DNA of 64,000 nucleotides from CATQHB01 sp965262595 (GTDB lineage: Bacteria; Chloroflexota; Dehalococcoidia; Lucifugimonadales; UBA3495). The stretch covers positions 62,001 to 126,000 of the forward strand of contig OZ253548.1 in assembly GCA_965262595.1 (NCBI GenBank), read 5' to 3'. The translations under genes were made by a program, and so were the position numbers. Shown here in pieces: positions 51,679 to 60,746 of the stretch (the first letter of the stretch is position 1; every line of letters starts with the position of its first letter). The notes beneath the pieces were generated by a model, which did no database searches, was not told the DNA's origin, and saw only the letters and a list, made by a program, of their open reading frames with translations.

Positions 51679-52578
51679 ATGGCTAAGAAAATCACTAATG
51701 AATACAGCCAAGCGGTGTTCAACCTGCCCTGGCTGGTGGCTCAAGAAGAGGGTTTGTTCGCCAAAGAGGACCTGGAAGTAGAATTCATACGTTCAAGGGA
51801 ACGGGACTCCAGCCTGCCGCCGGAAGCCGACCCAACCAAGGTGGACCCGTTTTGGCGTCACGCCCCTTTCGAAGAGTTTGCGGCCCAATCGTTTAACGCT
51901 TGTGAGTGGGGCCAGATTCGGCGCTCTCATGACAGCAGCGCGGGTGGCCGGATCATTACGCTGCGGCCCTCGGTTGCCAGCCAGGCGCTTTTCGTGCGCC
52001 CCGACTCGCCAATCACCCACCCATCGATGCTCCGTAACAAGACCGTTGCGGTGAACTTTCATGCCGGCTCGCATTTCCTGACTCTCCAGTTGTTGGAAGG
52101 GTTCATGGCGCGTCAGGAAATCAAGGTGGTCCACTTGGGCCAAGCCCGCCTGCGGTACCAGGCGATGCTCGACGGCGTAGTGGATGCCGCCATGTTGATG
52201 GAGCCGTTCATCGCCTTGGCCGACAAGACCGAATGCAACCTAATCGTGGAGGCCCATTACGCCGGCTCGGAAATGATGGCGCCCGATATGGACGCGGAAA
52301 CCGCGTCGGCGATTGACCGGGCCATTCGGGGGGCGGTGCAGCTAATAAACGCCGACAAGAAGAAATATATACACCACATTATTGACGATTTGCCACCGGA
52401 ACTTAGCATCCTGGGACCGGAGGACTTCAAACTTTCTCGTCTGAAATACGTAGAGCCGCGCCTTTATCCTGAAGAGGAATTCGACCGAACGCGAGCCTGG
52501 ATGCTTAGTTGGGGGTTGGTTCCACCGGACGCGGCCTTCGAAGACCTGGTGGACAATCGCATCGGAGCCGCAGGTTAG
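51679..52578 (+). CDS. SBP-fold (NMT1/THI5-like) protein without signal peptide
   Basis: A 299-residue protein of the NMT1/THI5 fold and a paralogue of 38596-39513. The N-terminus SQAVFNLPWLVAQEEGLFAK is the first strand-loop of a binding-protein fold, with no leader, so it is predicted to be cytoplasmic. The shared motifs are Cys75-Glu-Trp-Gly (FNACEWGQIRR), Gly-Ser-His-Phe (FHAGSHFLTLQLLEGF) and Leu-Met-Glu-Pro-Phe. Both copies keep the Cys and His, which suggests an active site rather than a transport receptor. TGGAGGA precedes the ATG. An amidase lies upstream and an MFS exporter downstream. Confidence 0.8.
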   Translation: MAKKITNEYSQAVFNLPWLVAQEEGLFAKEDLEVEFIRSRERDSSLPPEADPTKVDPFWRHAPFEEFAAQSFNACEWGQIRRSHDSSAGGRIITLRPSVASQALFVRPDSPITHPSMLRNKTVAVNFHAGSHFLTLQLLEGFMARQEIKVVHLGQARLRYQAMLDGVVDAAMLMEPFIALADKTECNLIVEAHYAGSEMMAPDMDAETASAIDRAIRGAVQLINADKKKYIHHIIDDLPPELSILGPEDFKLSRLKYVEPRLYPEEEFDRTRAWMLSWGLVPPDAAFEDLVDNRIGAAG

Positions 52579-52745
52579 CGAGCCAGGGCGTTTGTCGAAA
52601 GCGAATGCCCCGGCCGGGTGTGCCCTGAACGTCATGTACCGGGGAATGGGGGATCCCACTGGTCCGCCCAATTACAGTTCGTTCGGCGTGAGTGGTGTGG
52701 CAAGTGGCCCCGACTACTCGGGTACTGCCCTTTGAAGGTAGTAAA

Positions 52746-53975
52746 TTGAAGGAGGCCGTTACTCCGACCCGCGCGGCTAACCCGCTGGGAGTATTCCGCT
52801 ACCGCAATTTTTCGCTGGTGTGGACTTCCACTACCCTGGTGGGAATGGGCACCCAGATGGAATCAGCGGTGCTCGGTTGGTTCGTGCTGACCCTAACCGA
52901 CTCTCCGTTCCTGGTAGGCGCCATCGCCGCCGCCCGGATGGCGTTAAATTTTCTGGCCCTATTTGCCGGAGCCATTGCGGACCGGCTGCCCCGAAACGTC
53001 CTCTTAACCACGGTCGAGTTCATCATGGGTTTTCTGGGAATCCTGATGCTGATCCTTATCCTCACCGGACTCCTGGAAGTTTGGCACATCTTTGGCATAA
53101 CCATGTTGATGGGCATGGTCAGGCTTTTCCAGATGCCTTCGGCGCAATCATTGATTGCCGACACATTGCCTGCCGAACGGGTCAGTAACGGGGCGGCAAT
53201 CAACATGGTAGCGATGAATATCGCCATGTTAGTTGGCCCGTTGGTCGGGGGGCTGCTGTTCAAGGCATACGGCCCACAGGGCGCCTATCTTGCTATTGCT
53301 TTGCTGTATTTCTGCAGTGGCATTTCGGCCTCGGCGGTAAGAGTTACGCGAACCCAGAGAATACTCCGTTCCGAGTCGGTGATTCGAACCGTTCAGAACG
53401 GCCTGCGCTACGCCAGGGGAAACCAGGTGCTGTGGGCGGTTCTGCTAGTCGCGGTTATTTGTAATTTCGCCGGCTGGACGTTTCACACCAGCTTGGCGCC
53501 CATTTTTGCCCGGGACGTCCTGGAGACCGATTCCGCCGGACTGGGACTGCTGCTTTTCGCCTTTGGCGTGGGGGCGCTGGCCGGTTCGGTAGGACTGGCC
53601 TTGGTGGGCAACCTGCTCCATGTAGGTAAGCTGTTGATTGTTGCCGTTTTGATGTGGCACGTCACAATACTGGTATTCGCACAATCCGATTCGTTTTATG
53701 TTTCCATGGGCATATTGGCGTTAGTGGGAGTTGCTTTTGCAGCGACCCACGTTTTTATCCTGACCTTGCTGCTCCGCACCACCCAGGCCGAGTTTAGAGG
53801 GCGAATCATGGGTCTAAACTCATTTGCGATTCTGGCCTTCAGTTTCGGCAGCATGGGCGCGGGAGCGATGGCCGGATTCTGGGGAGCGCCCGGTGCGGCG
53901 ATGCTGGTCGGCGCAACCGGGATTGTCATGGTGCTTGTCCTGGCGTTGGTGGCTCCCAAACTCCGCCAGGCATGA
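52746..53975 (+). CDS. MFS transporter
   Basis: A roughly 409-residue major facilitator superfamily protein with about 12 hydrophobic segments. The best start is TTG 52746, with GAAGG 9 bases upstream; GTG at 52692 is an alternative. Features include the loop FAGAIADRLPRNVLL between helices 2 and 3 (an A-motif form) and LLIVAVLMWHVTILVFAQSD. It resembles the MFS_3 or enterobactin-exporter (EntS) branch that moves small molecules out of cells. It follows the amidase and THI5-like genes on the same strand. Export or uptake of a catabolite is inferred. Confidence 0.88.
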   Translation: MKEAVTPTRAANPLGVFRYRNFSLVWTSTTLVGMGTQMESAVLGWFVLTLTDSPFLVGAIAAARMALNFLALFAGAIADRLPRNVLLTTVEFIMGFLGILMLILILTGLLEVWHIFGITMLMGMVRLFQMPSAQSLIADTLPAERVSNGAAINMVAMNIAMLVGPLVGGLLFKAYGPQGAYLAIALLYFCSGISASAVRVTRTQRILRSESVIRTVQNGLRYARGNQVLWAVLLVAVICNFAGWTFHTSLAPIFARDVLETDSAGLGLLLFAFGVGALAGSVGLALVGNLLHVGKLLIVAVLMWHVTILVFAQSDSFYVSMGILALVGVAFAATHVFILTLLLRTTQAEFRGRIMGLNSFAILAFSFGSMGAGAMAGFWGAPGAAMLVGATGIVMVLVLALVAPKLRQA

Positions 53976-54280
53976 GCATAGGCGGTCTTCCAAAAGTCAC
54001 AGCTCAGGCATACTTCCCGTCACCCTGTGCTGGGCCAAAGGCCGTTCCAGTCCCCCGGTCATCCGGAGCTGTTTTATAAGGACAATAGGAGGATCCCTGG
54101 TTGTTGTTAGTAGTGTTTGACACCATAAACCCAGGGTCGATAGACTGGCGCATTACTGCATCGGCGGAGACACTCACGGGTTATGGGCGATTGACATTCG
54201 GTGAATGGCCGGCGTAGAAATCCCGCCAGGCCGAGTAACCACCCCAATTCATCCTAGATTGCCCACACCAAAGGAACGAA
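53976..54280. other. Intergenic region
   Basis: A 305-base gap with no recognised gene. A weak imperfect stem (ATCCCTGGTT / AACCCAGGG) at 54093-54139 lacks a T-tract. Confidence 0.4.
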
Positions 54281-55099
54281 ATGCTGTCACCAAGTTTGTT
54301 GGAACAAGTGCTGGAAAATCTGGGAATGTCGGATCGTCCCAACGCAAACTTGGCCGGGCTTTCGGAGCTGTACGGGCGGTGGTGCCGCCGGATTCCCTTT
54401 GACAACGTTCAGAAGCGGTTGTTCTATTCGGGACCTGCGGAAGGGCCGGTGCCGGGCCACAACTCGGAAGACTTTTTCGAGCTGTGGCTGACCCAGGGAA
54501 CCGGAGGCACCTGTTGGGCCAACAGCCATGCCATGCACGATTTGCTGGAAGGCTTGGGGTTTGATGTCGTGAGGGTCGCCGGTACCATGTTATCGACTCC
54601 GGACGTAGTCGGCCCGACCCACGGCTCCGTCGTCGCGACGGTGGAAGACCAGCGTTACCTGGTTGATGGTTCAATGCACACCGAGCGACCCGTCCCGATT
54701 CAAGCGGCTGAGTTGGAGGATCCTCAACACCCGGCCGAACGTATCCGCATGGAAGTCAGAGAAGGACTTTGGCATCTGTTATGGCGCCCGGCGCACCAAC
54801 CTGAAGGTTTATGGTGCAGGATCGAAACCATTGGCGTTCCGGCAGCGCAGTTCAACCAATACCACGAACGCACCCGCACGCGCAGCCCCTTCAACTCTGC
54901 GCTGTACATTCGTCAAAACTTTCCGACCTGCGTTTCGACCATTGCCTTCGGTGACCGCCTCACTATCGGCGGCGATGGTGGTTTGACCAAAATACCCTTG
55001 ACCCAACAAGAGACGGTTCAGGCGTTGGTGGAGGAGTTCGGCATCTCCGAAGAAGTTGCAGCCAGTCTTCCCCCGGACGTCCCCAGAGCAGACGCGTAG
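54281..55099 (+). CDS. Arylamine N-acetyltransferase
   Basis: A 272-residue NAT enzyme, which transfers acetyl from acetyl-CoA to arylamines or hydrazines. The Cys-His-Asp triad is Cys78 (TGGTCWANSHAMHDLLEGLG), His114 (GPTHGSVVATV) and Asp129 (RYLVDGSMHTE). The N-terminal segment with RRIPFDNVQKRLFY fits the family Pro-Phe-(Asp/Glu)-Asn signature. The Gly before Cys is Thr-Gly-Gly-Thr-Cys rather than the usual Arg-Gly-Gly-x-Cys, a mild departure. AAAGGAA precedes the ATG. An arylamine made by the amidase upstream could be its substrate (inference). Confidence 0.9.
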   Translation: MLSPSLLEQVLENLGMSDRPNANLAGLSELYGRWCRRIPFDNVQKRLFYSGPAEGPVPGHNSEDFFELWLTQGTGGTCWANSHAMHDLLEGLGFDVVRVAGTMLSTPDVVGPTHGSVVATVEDQRYLVDGSMHTERPVPIQAAELEDPQHPAERIRMEVREGLWHLLWRPAHQPEGLWCRIETIGVPAAQFNQYHERTRTRSPFNSALYIRQNFPTCVSTIAFGDRLTIGGDGGLTKIPLTQQETVQALVEEFGISEEVAASLPPDVPRADA

Positions 55100-55488
55100 G
55101 CATCGGCCTGACCGCGAATTGGCAGCCCTTTATATCCTGCTGAACTTAAGCAAAGGGCATCAGATCTCCCGGCCAGCGTATTGACCCACCCGGTTCCACG
55201 TACCGGATTAGCGCTGAAGGCCGCGCGGGAATAACGCCAGTCCCTCGGGTTCGGGTCCAAGCCAAGCCCGGTGAAGGTCCGGACGGAACAGGTGATGTCC
55301 CACGATGCTTGCCACAGTCGATTGGGGCGGCTATTATTCTGAGTATCGGGCGAGAATTAGCTGGAAGGCTGCCTGGCTCAACAAGACTGGACAACGCGGT
55401 CTTCGGCGGCCGTAATCCTCGGCTACAATTGTCTCCCTCACCCAATCTTAAGACAACGTTCCTCAAATGACGTTCAAGGAGGTAGCCC
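55100..55488. other. Intergenic region
   Basis: A 389-base gap with no recognised gene, promoter or terminator. It ends in an AAGGAGGT ribosome site. Confidence 0.45.
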
Positions 55489-56046
55489 ATGGCCCGGACT
55501 CCTACCGTTACCCGAGACCAGGTACCGGAACAACTACGTTCCGCGTTTGATGCGGAAACGGCCAACAGTGGCGGCGTAATTACCAGCGGGCCCGGTTCGG
55601 TAATGATCCACAGCCCGGAGATGCGCCGGCGGGCGAACTCGTTGGTCAACTACCTGCGGGACGATTCTTCCCTATCCAAGAAGCTCCAGGAGTTAACCAT
55701 GATTCTGACCGCGAAGGCAATGGACTGCCAGTACATTTGGCACGCCCATTCCGCGCGGGCCCGGGAACAGGGAATTAGCGATGAGTTCGTGGACAACCTG
55801 AGGGAAGGCAAACCGTTGCCCCAACTGCCGGCGGATGAACAGACCGTCGTCAACTACGTCACCGAGCTGTTCCAAAACCACCGAGTCAGCGAATCCGCTT
55901 TTCAGGCCGCTCTGGCCCAGTTGGGATCCTTGGGTCTGACGGAACTGACCACCCTCATGGGCTACTATACCCTGCTCGCCTTCAACGCCAATTCCTTTGT
56001 GATAGACGTCCCCGAAGGGGGAGCCGAGCCAAAGCTGCCCATTTAA
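55489..56046 (+). CDS. Carboxymuconolactone decarboxylase family protein
   Basis: A 185-residue all-helical protein of the CMD/AhpD superfamily. The diagnostic segment is ILTAKAMDCQYIWHAHSARA, with the conserved Cys and His in Cys-x5-His; the second Cys of the AhpD CxxC pair is absent, so peroxidase chemistry is unlikely. Family members act on 4-carboxymuconolactone or related acids in aromatic breakdown. AAGGAGGTAG precedes the ATG. It is followed by the PEP-mutase-like lyase and GMC oxidoreductase genes on the same strand. Confidence 0.88.
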   Translation: MARTPTVTRDQVPEQLRSAFDAETANSGGVITSGPGSVMIHSPEMRRRANSLVNYLRDDSSLSKKLQELTMILTAKAMDCQYIWHAHSARAREQGISDEFVDNLREGKPLPQLPADEQTVVNYVTELFQNHRVSESAFQAALAQLGSLGLTELTTLMGYYTLLAFNANSFVIDVPEGGAEPKLPI

Positions 56047-56568
56047 GAAAGATTCAAAAACGGTTCATTAAGGCGTCACCGGTTGAGTTCGGTGGCGCCC
56101 AACAGCCGACTAACAAGAAAGCTGCCCATCTTGCAATTCTGCAGGATTGTCGCGTTGCCGCTTAATCCGCGACAGCGGGGGGAAACTAGGGTTTCGCGAA
56201 TTTCCCGGTGGGCCAAATCGGCCTATGTCGTTGGCGGAAAGTGGGGGCCGCTTCAATCGGTTTAATCCGGGCGCCGGACTCCGGTTTTGGAACGGCCGTA
56301 CCCGCCGGACTCTAAAGCTCATGGCTGGTATATCCATTTATGTCTCAGTCTATAGGCCTTTCGGTTTGGTTGGCCTGGGGGTAGGCCCGTTAGGCGCGTT
56401 CTCTTGAGGTTCGAGAGGCAACTACCGTTAGGTTGGGGCCGGTGGGACTTCCTGCCGGTATGGGGTCTGGTAGTAGCAGTAGCCACCCTCGCCGTAAAGC
56501 AGAGGACGGGGCTTGGCAGCGCCCAATGTTTATTTGTTATTGGCAATTCGCCTAAAGAGGTTTTGACT
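56047..56568. other. Intergenic region
   Basis: A 522-base gap. A plus-strand frame reaches the lyase gene from 56404 but has no ribosome site and no conserved sequence. No repeat or RNA gene recognised. Confidence 0.45.
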
Positions 56569-57429
56569 ATGTCGCAAGCACGGGAAAAGTTCCGACAGGT
56601 GATCTCTCGCGATACCTGTACCCTGGCGGCCAATATTTTCGATCCGTTGTCGGCTCGTATCGCCCATATGTTGGATTACGAAGTGTGCATCTTGTCGGGT
56701 TCGGTGGGCAAGGTGGCTAACCTCGGAGTGCCGGACATCGTGATGACCAATATGTCCGACGTAGTGGACCACTGCCGCCGCATTACCCGTATCGCCGACG
56801 TCAGCCTGATGGTTGACGCCGAGGATGGATTTGGCAACGCGGTAAATGTGTATCGCACGGTGCGGGAGTTGGAAGCCGCCGGCGTGTCGGCGATTGAAGT
56901 GGAAGACAACGTCGTACCCAAACAATTCAACCTGGTGGACCCGGGGTTGGTGACCACCGAAGAGCAGGTGGGCAAGCTGAGGTCGGCTGTCGCGGCCCGC
57001 ACCGATCACACCACCGTAATCGTGGCCCGCTCCGCCGCGTTTGGGATAGGGGGGTCCGTCGAGGACGCGCAAGCCCGGCTGAGGGCCTACTCCGCTACCG
57101 GAGCCGAAGCAGTAATGTTGACCGGAATTCGGAGCCGGGAGCAGCTTGAAGCGGCCCATCAGGCGACAACGTTGCCCTTGTGCGTACTTAGTCCTCCCGC
57201 CGAAGTTCGTAACGACCCGGCGTTCCTGGCCGCCAACGGTGTGCGCATTCTGATGCTGGGCAACCCCACATTTGCGGTGGCGGTCAAGGCGATTCATGAC
57301 AGCCTGAAACACCTCAAGGATGGCGGTTCCCTGGAGGATCTTGCCGAGGAGCAGGCGCCCCCGGGACTGCTGCGGTCAGTTAACCGCACCGACGATTTCA
57401 TGCGTCTCCAGGAAGATTTCATGCCCTAG
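56569..57429 (+). CDS. Isocitrate lyase/PEP mutase superfamily lyase, PA4872-type
   Basis: A 286-residue TIM-barrel lyase of the ICL/PEP mutase superfamily. ATG 56569 is chosen because the family begins there (MSQAREKFRQVISRDTCTLA) and AGAGG is 9 bases upstream. Key segments are ANIFDPLSARIAHMLDYEV, LSGSVGKVANLGVPD, MVDAEDGFGNAVNVYRTVRE and VSAIEVEDNVVP. These match PA4872-type oxaloacetate decarboxylases rather than isocitrate lyase. The metal motif is Asp-Ala-Glu-Asp-Gly instead of the common Asp-Ala-Asp-x-Gly. Cleavage or decarboxylation of a 2-oxo dicarboxylate is likely. Confidence 0.88.
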   Translation: MSQAREKFRQVISRDTCTLAANIFDPLSARIAHMLDYEVCILSGSVGKVANLGVPDIVMTNMSDVVDHCRRITRIADVSLMVDAEDGFGNAVNVYRTVRELEAAGVSAIEVEDNVVPKQFNLVDPGLVTTEEQVGKLRSAVAARTDHTTVIVARSAAFGIGGSVEDAQARLRAYSATGAEAVMLTGIRSREQLEAAHQATTLPLCVLSPPAEVRNDPAFLAANGVRILMLGNPTFAVAVKAIHDSLKHLKDGGSLEDLAEEQAPPGLLRSVNRTDDFMRLQEDFMP

Positions 57430-57555
57430 TTATGTTCCGGCTTCAGCGAGTCACCGACCGGGGTGAGACCCCTTATTGGGCTGGGCGGTCGTGGCCGGAT
57501 AATTCGCGTGTTTCCAGCCCTTTATCTCAATGCAAAGGAAGAGCGGAGGAAGATT

Positions 57556-59097
57556 TTGAAGTACGATGTAGTAATAATAGGCGCCGGGTCTGCCGGTTGT
57601 GTTCTGGCGGCGCGCCTGTCCGAAGACCCCAATCGCTCGGTTTTGCTGCTGGAGGCGGGACCGGATTACCCGGAATTTGAACAGTACCCGGATGACCTGA
57701 AGTACGGATACAACCAGATGGCCTCCGCGATTGACGCCCCGCACAACTGGTCGTTCAACGGGTATGCCACCCCCGAGCAAGGAAATACTATGCCCGTGCC
57801 CCGCGGTCGCGTGGTGGGCGGTTCCAGCGCCATAAATGGTCAGGTCTTGCTGCGGGGAGTGCCCGAGGACTACGACAATTGGGCGTTATGGGGCAACGAC
57901 GAATGGTCTTTCATCAAAACCCTGCCCTACTTTCGGAAGTTGGAGACCGACACTGATATAAAGGATGACTTCCACGGGTTCGATGGACCGATTCCGGTCC
58001 GCCGGCACAAGCGGGAAACCTGGCTTCCCGCTCAGGTTGCCTTCTTCGAGGCGTGTCGGGCTGGGGGATACCCGGAAGATCCGGACATGAACCACCCGGA
58101 TTCAGGCGGTGTGGGACCCATACCAATGAACAACCCAGACGGCATTCGAATGAGCACCTCTTTGACCTACCTCAACCCGGTGCGGCATCGCCTCAATCTG
58201 ACGGTGCGCTCCAGCGTCAACGTTCAACGCATCCTCTTCGACGGCAACCGGGCTGTCGGGGCGGAGGTACAGAGCGAGGAGGATGTGTTCGTGGTGGAGG
58301 CGGAGCAGGTATTTTTGTGCGGTGGCGCGGTAGGGTCGCCCCAGCTTTTGATGCTGTCCGGTGTCGGACCGGCCGGCCACCTGGAGGAGATGGGAATTCC
58401 GGTGCGCCATGAACTCCCCGGCGTCGGTCAGAACCTGCGGGACCACCCCAACGTCCGGATACCGGTGAGAGTAAGCAAAGACTTTCCCCTGGACCCGGAA
58501 GCCCCAAGAACGCAGCTCGCCCTGCGTTACACCGCGGAAGGATCGACCGACCGCAACGATATGCAAATTTTGCAGTCGTCTTTTTCATCGCCGATGGGCG
58601 GCGACCCGCTGGAAGGCGAGGGAATTCGATTCACCTGCATCATTGAGCTGGCAGTGGGCGCGGGAGAATTGAAATTGAGCTCCACCGACCCCAGCGTTCA
58701 GCCCTTTCTGAACTTCCGCTACCTGGAAGATGAGTGGGACCGGGCCAGGCTGCGGGAAGGGGTCAGAATTTGTTTGGAGCTGTTGGAAGACGAGAACTAC
58801 CAAAAATTCGTCGAAGAGTGTATCAGCCCTACCGCTGAAGATTTGGCCTCCGACGATGCCCTGGACCAGTGGCTTCGCCGCAACGTCACTACCACCCAGC
58901 ACATCTCTGGGACTTGCAAAATGGGCCCGGAGTCTGACCCCATGGCCGTGGTGGACCAATATTGCCGGGTCCACGGATTGGAAGGCATCCGGGTCGTTGA
59001 TGTTTCGGTCCTGCCGGACTGCGTTCGCGCCAACACCAACGCCACCACGATTATGATTGCCGAACGAGTGGCGGAATGGACGGCCAATCCTAGGTAG
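57556..59097 (+). CDS. GMC family FAD-dependent oxidoreductase
   Basis: A 513-residue GMC oxidoreductase. The start is TTG 57556: GGAGGA lies 5-6 bases upstream and the FAD motif VVIIGAGSAGCVLAARLSED follows directly. The second GMC signature VGGSSAINGQVLLRG is present, and the C-terminal active-site region reads QHISGTCKMG, with the first His, and RANTNATTIMIAERVAE, where Asn stands in the second His position, as in choline-dehydrogenase-like members. There is no signal peptide. It oxidises primary or secondary alcohols with FAD. It lies 126 bases after the lyase gene and ends before a strong terminator. Confidence 0.92.
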   Translation: MKYDVVIIGAGSAGCVLAARLSEDPNRSVLLLEAGPDYPEFEQYPDDLKYGYNQMASAIDAPHNWSFNGYATPEQGNTMPVPRGRVVGGSSAINGQVLLRGVPEDYDNWALWGNDEWSFIKTLPYFRKLETDTDIKDDFHGFDGPIPVRRHKRETWLPAQVAFFEACRAGGYPEDPDMNHPDSGGVGPIPMNNPDGIRMSTSLTYLNPVRHRLNLTVRSSVNVQRILFDGNRAVGAEVQSEEDVFVVEAEQVFLCGGAVGSPQLLMLSGVGPAGHLEEMGIPVRHELPGVGQNLRDHPNVRIPVRVSKDFPLDPEAPRTQLALRYTAEGSTDRNDMQILQSSFSSPMGGDPLEGEGIRFTCIIELAVGAGELKLSSTDPSVQPFLNFRYLEDEWDRARLREGVRICLELLEDENYQKFVEECISPTAEDLASDDALDQWLRRNVTTTQHISGTCKMGPESDPMAVVDQYCRVHGLEGIRVVDVSVLPDCVRANTNATTIMIAERVAEWTANPR

Positions 59098-59211
59098 CAA
59101 ATAACGGTACTTGGCGTTTCGCCTTCAACGCCCATGGCGCAGCCTCGGTTGATTCGTTCAAGGCCGGTTGCTACCAATAATGCGGCTGGCCCGGTGGCGT
59201 TATGCCGCAAT

Positions 59212-59242
59212 GAAACCCCGTCAATTGCCTTGACGGGGTTTC
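59212..59242. terminator. Bidirectional rho-independent terminator
   Basis: A 13-bp perfect stem (GAAACCCCGTCAA / TTGACGGGGTTTC) with a 5-base loop, between converging GMC and RidA genes. The A and T ends of the stem give U-rich RNA in both directions. Confidence 0.75.
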
Positions 59243-59267
59243 CGTCTCCAGGCCTTTTTTGGGCAAA

Positions 59268-59657
59268 TCAGTCCAGAACGGCGATGATCTCCAATTGCAC
59301 CAGAATGCCGGGCGGAAACCCCTGGTACTCTATAGCGTGTCGGGCTGGCCGATCTTCCTCGTCGGGAAACATTCTCAGCCAGGGACGGTTAACTGCGTCC
59401 CGTAGGCTCCGGTCTTGCATATAGACCTTAATCGAGCCGATGTTATCGACCGAGCCGCCCGCATTCTCCACCAGAGTCTTCATGTTGGCGAAGGCCAATT
59501 CGCATTGGCTGCTCAGGTCGGGCGGGACTTCGCCGGTGGCCGGGTCGGTGCCGGTAATGCCGCTGGAGAGCAGCAAATTGCCCACCACGGATCCCATGGG
59601 TATTGGCGCGCCGTGACTTACACCTTCAACGTGGACCGACTTTCTTTTTCCGGACAT
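59268..59657 (-). CDS. RidA (YjgF/UK114) family protein lacking the conserved Arg
   Basis: A 129-residue RidA-family protein, a trimeric chorismate-mutase-like fold; classical members hydrolyse reactive enamines/imines. The C-terminal block reads RPARHAIEYQGFPPGILVQL then Glu123-Ile-Ile-Ala. Aligned with E. coli RidA it has Gly113 where the catalytic Arg105 belongs, while Glu123 is kept. So ordinary imine deaminase activity is doubtful, and it may belong to a Rid subgroup of unknown function. A TGGAGGAA site precedes the ATG. It follows the LLM gene by 12 bases in one operon. Confidence 0.88.
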   Translation of the reverse strand: MSGKRKSVHVEGVSHGAPIPMGSVVGNLLLSSGITGTDPATGEVPPDLSSQCELAFANMKTLVENAGGSVDNIGSIKVYMQDRSLRDAVNRPWLRMFPDEEDRPARHAIEYQGFPPGILVQLEIIAVLD

Positions 59658-59669
59658 ATTTCCTCCAGT

Positions 59670-60746
59670 TCAAGCTCCGGCGGATGTTGGGGTTGGAACT
59701 GGATCGGCGAAACGGGGCATAATTTCGGAGGCGAAGGCCGCCATCGACCTCGACGCCTCTTCGTGGGTGATGTCTCCCCATTGAAACGACGTAACCAGGT
59801 AGTTGCATCCGCTGTCCGCCACGTATCGCTCGACGTATTCTCCAACCGTCTGCGGCGAACCGGCGACGATGCGCTCGCAGCCAATGACGGTGTCGAAATC
59901 GGCGGCTCCGGGCGAATAGATGTCCCGGGGTCCCGCCGGACGGGGTTGGGGCGTGGAACCGGGGGGAATCGGCTTTGCGAAGTTGCCGGAGTAGGCCTGA
60001 TAAGATTTCCGAGCCCGCTCCTCGGCTTTCCGGTCGGTTTCCGCAATGTAAAAGCTGGTCCTGCCACCATATAAAGGCTGTTCCACGTGGGGCAGCGCCG
60101 GATCTGCTTCCCGGTTATGCCTTTCCCAGCTTTCTAAATAGCTTCGGGCCAGGCTGGGCAGGTCTTTAACCGCGCCGAAGCAGATGAAGTTACCGCCATA
60201 CTCGGCGGCATGGACCGGGTTGCCCGCGTACCAGAACGGCGGATGGGGAGTTTGCTTGGGGCGCAGCTCCATCCAGAGGTCGCGAAATTGGTAAAAGTTC
60301 CCGTCGTAGGAAAGAAAATCGTTGGTCATCCCGCGCATTAAAATCTCGAACGTCTCATCGAACCGTTCGTTGTTCTCTTCAGGATTGCCGCCCCACATTG
60401 CAAATTCCTGCCCGCCGCCGGTACCACGGCCGATGCCGATTTGGAACCGGCCATCGCTCAGGTGGTCCACCATGCTGATTTCTTCCAACAGGCGCACCGG
60501 ATGGTGCAACGGCAGGACGTACACCAGCGGGCCAAATAACAAGTGCTTGGTGCATTGAGCCACTGCGGCCAAATAAACCGCCTGATTGGGCGCCAAACAG
60601 AGCGGTGAGTGGTGGTGTTCCGCCACATGGTAGCAATGAAAACCGGCGATGTCGGCTTGGGCGACCAGTTTCAGCCGTTCCTGGTACTGTTGGGTGAGGC
60701 CGACATCTCTACGCCGTTCCAAATGGTCGAAAATGCCGAACTTCAT
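59670..60746 (-). CDS. LLM class flavin-dependent oxidoreductase
   Basis: A 358-residue luciferase-like barrel protein. It starts MKFGIFDHLERRRDVGLTQQ. Diagnostic segments are YHVAEHHHSPLCLAPN, VYVLPLHHPVRLLEEI and FQIGIGRGTGGGQEFAMWGG. It differs from copies A and B. GGGTG-type site before the ATG. The RidA homologue starts 12 bases after its stop, so the two are co-transcribed; RidA near a monooxygenase could clear reactive products (inference). No flavin reductase is adjacent. Confidence 0.92.
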   Translation of the reverse strand: MKFGIFDHLERRRDVGLTQQYQERLKLVAQADIAGFHCYHVAEHHHSPLCLAPNQAVYLAAVAQCTKHLLFGPLVYVLPLHHPVRLLEEISMVDHLSDGRFQIGIGRGTGGGQEFAMWGGNPEENNERFDETFEILMRGMTNDFLSYDGNFYQFRDLWMELRPKQTPHPPFWYAGNPVHAAEYGGNFICFGAVKDLPSLARSYLESWERHNREADPALPHVEQPLYGGRTSFYIAETDRKAEERARKSYQAYSGNFAKPIPPGSTPQPRPAGPRDIYSPGAADFDTVIGCERIVAGSPQTVGEYVERYVADSGCNYLVTSFQWGDITHEEASRSMAAFASEIMPRFADPVPTPTSAGA

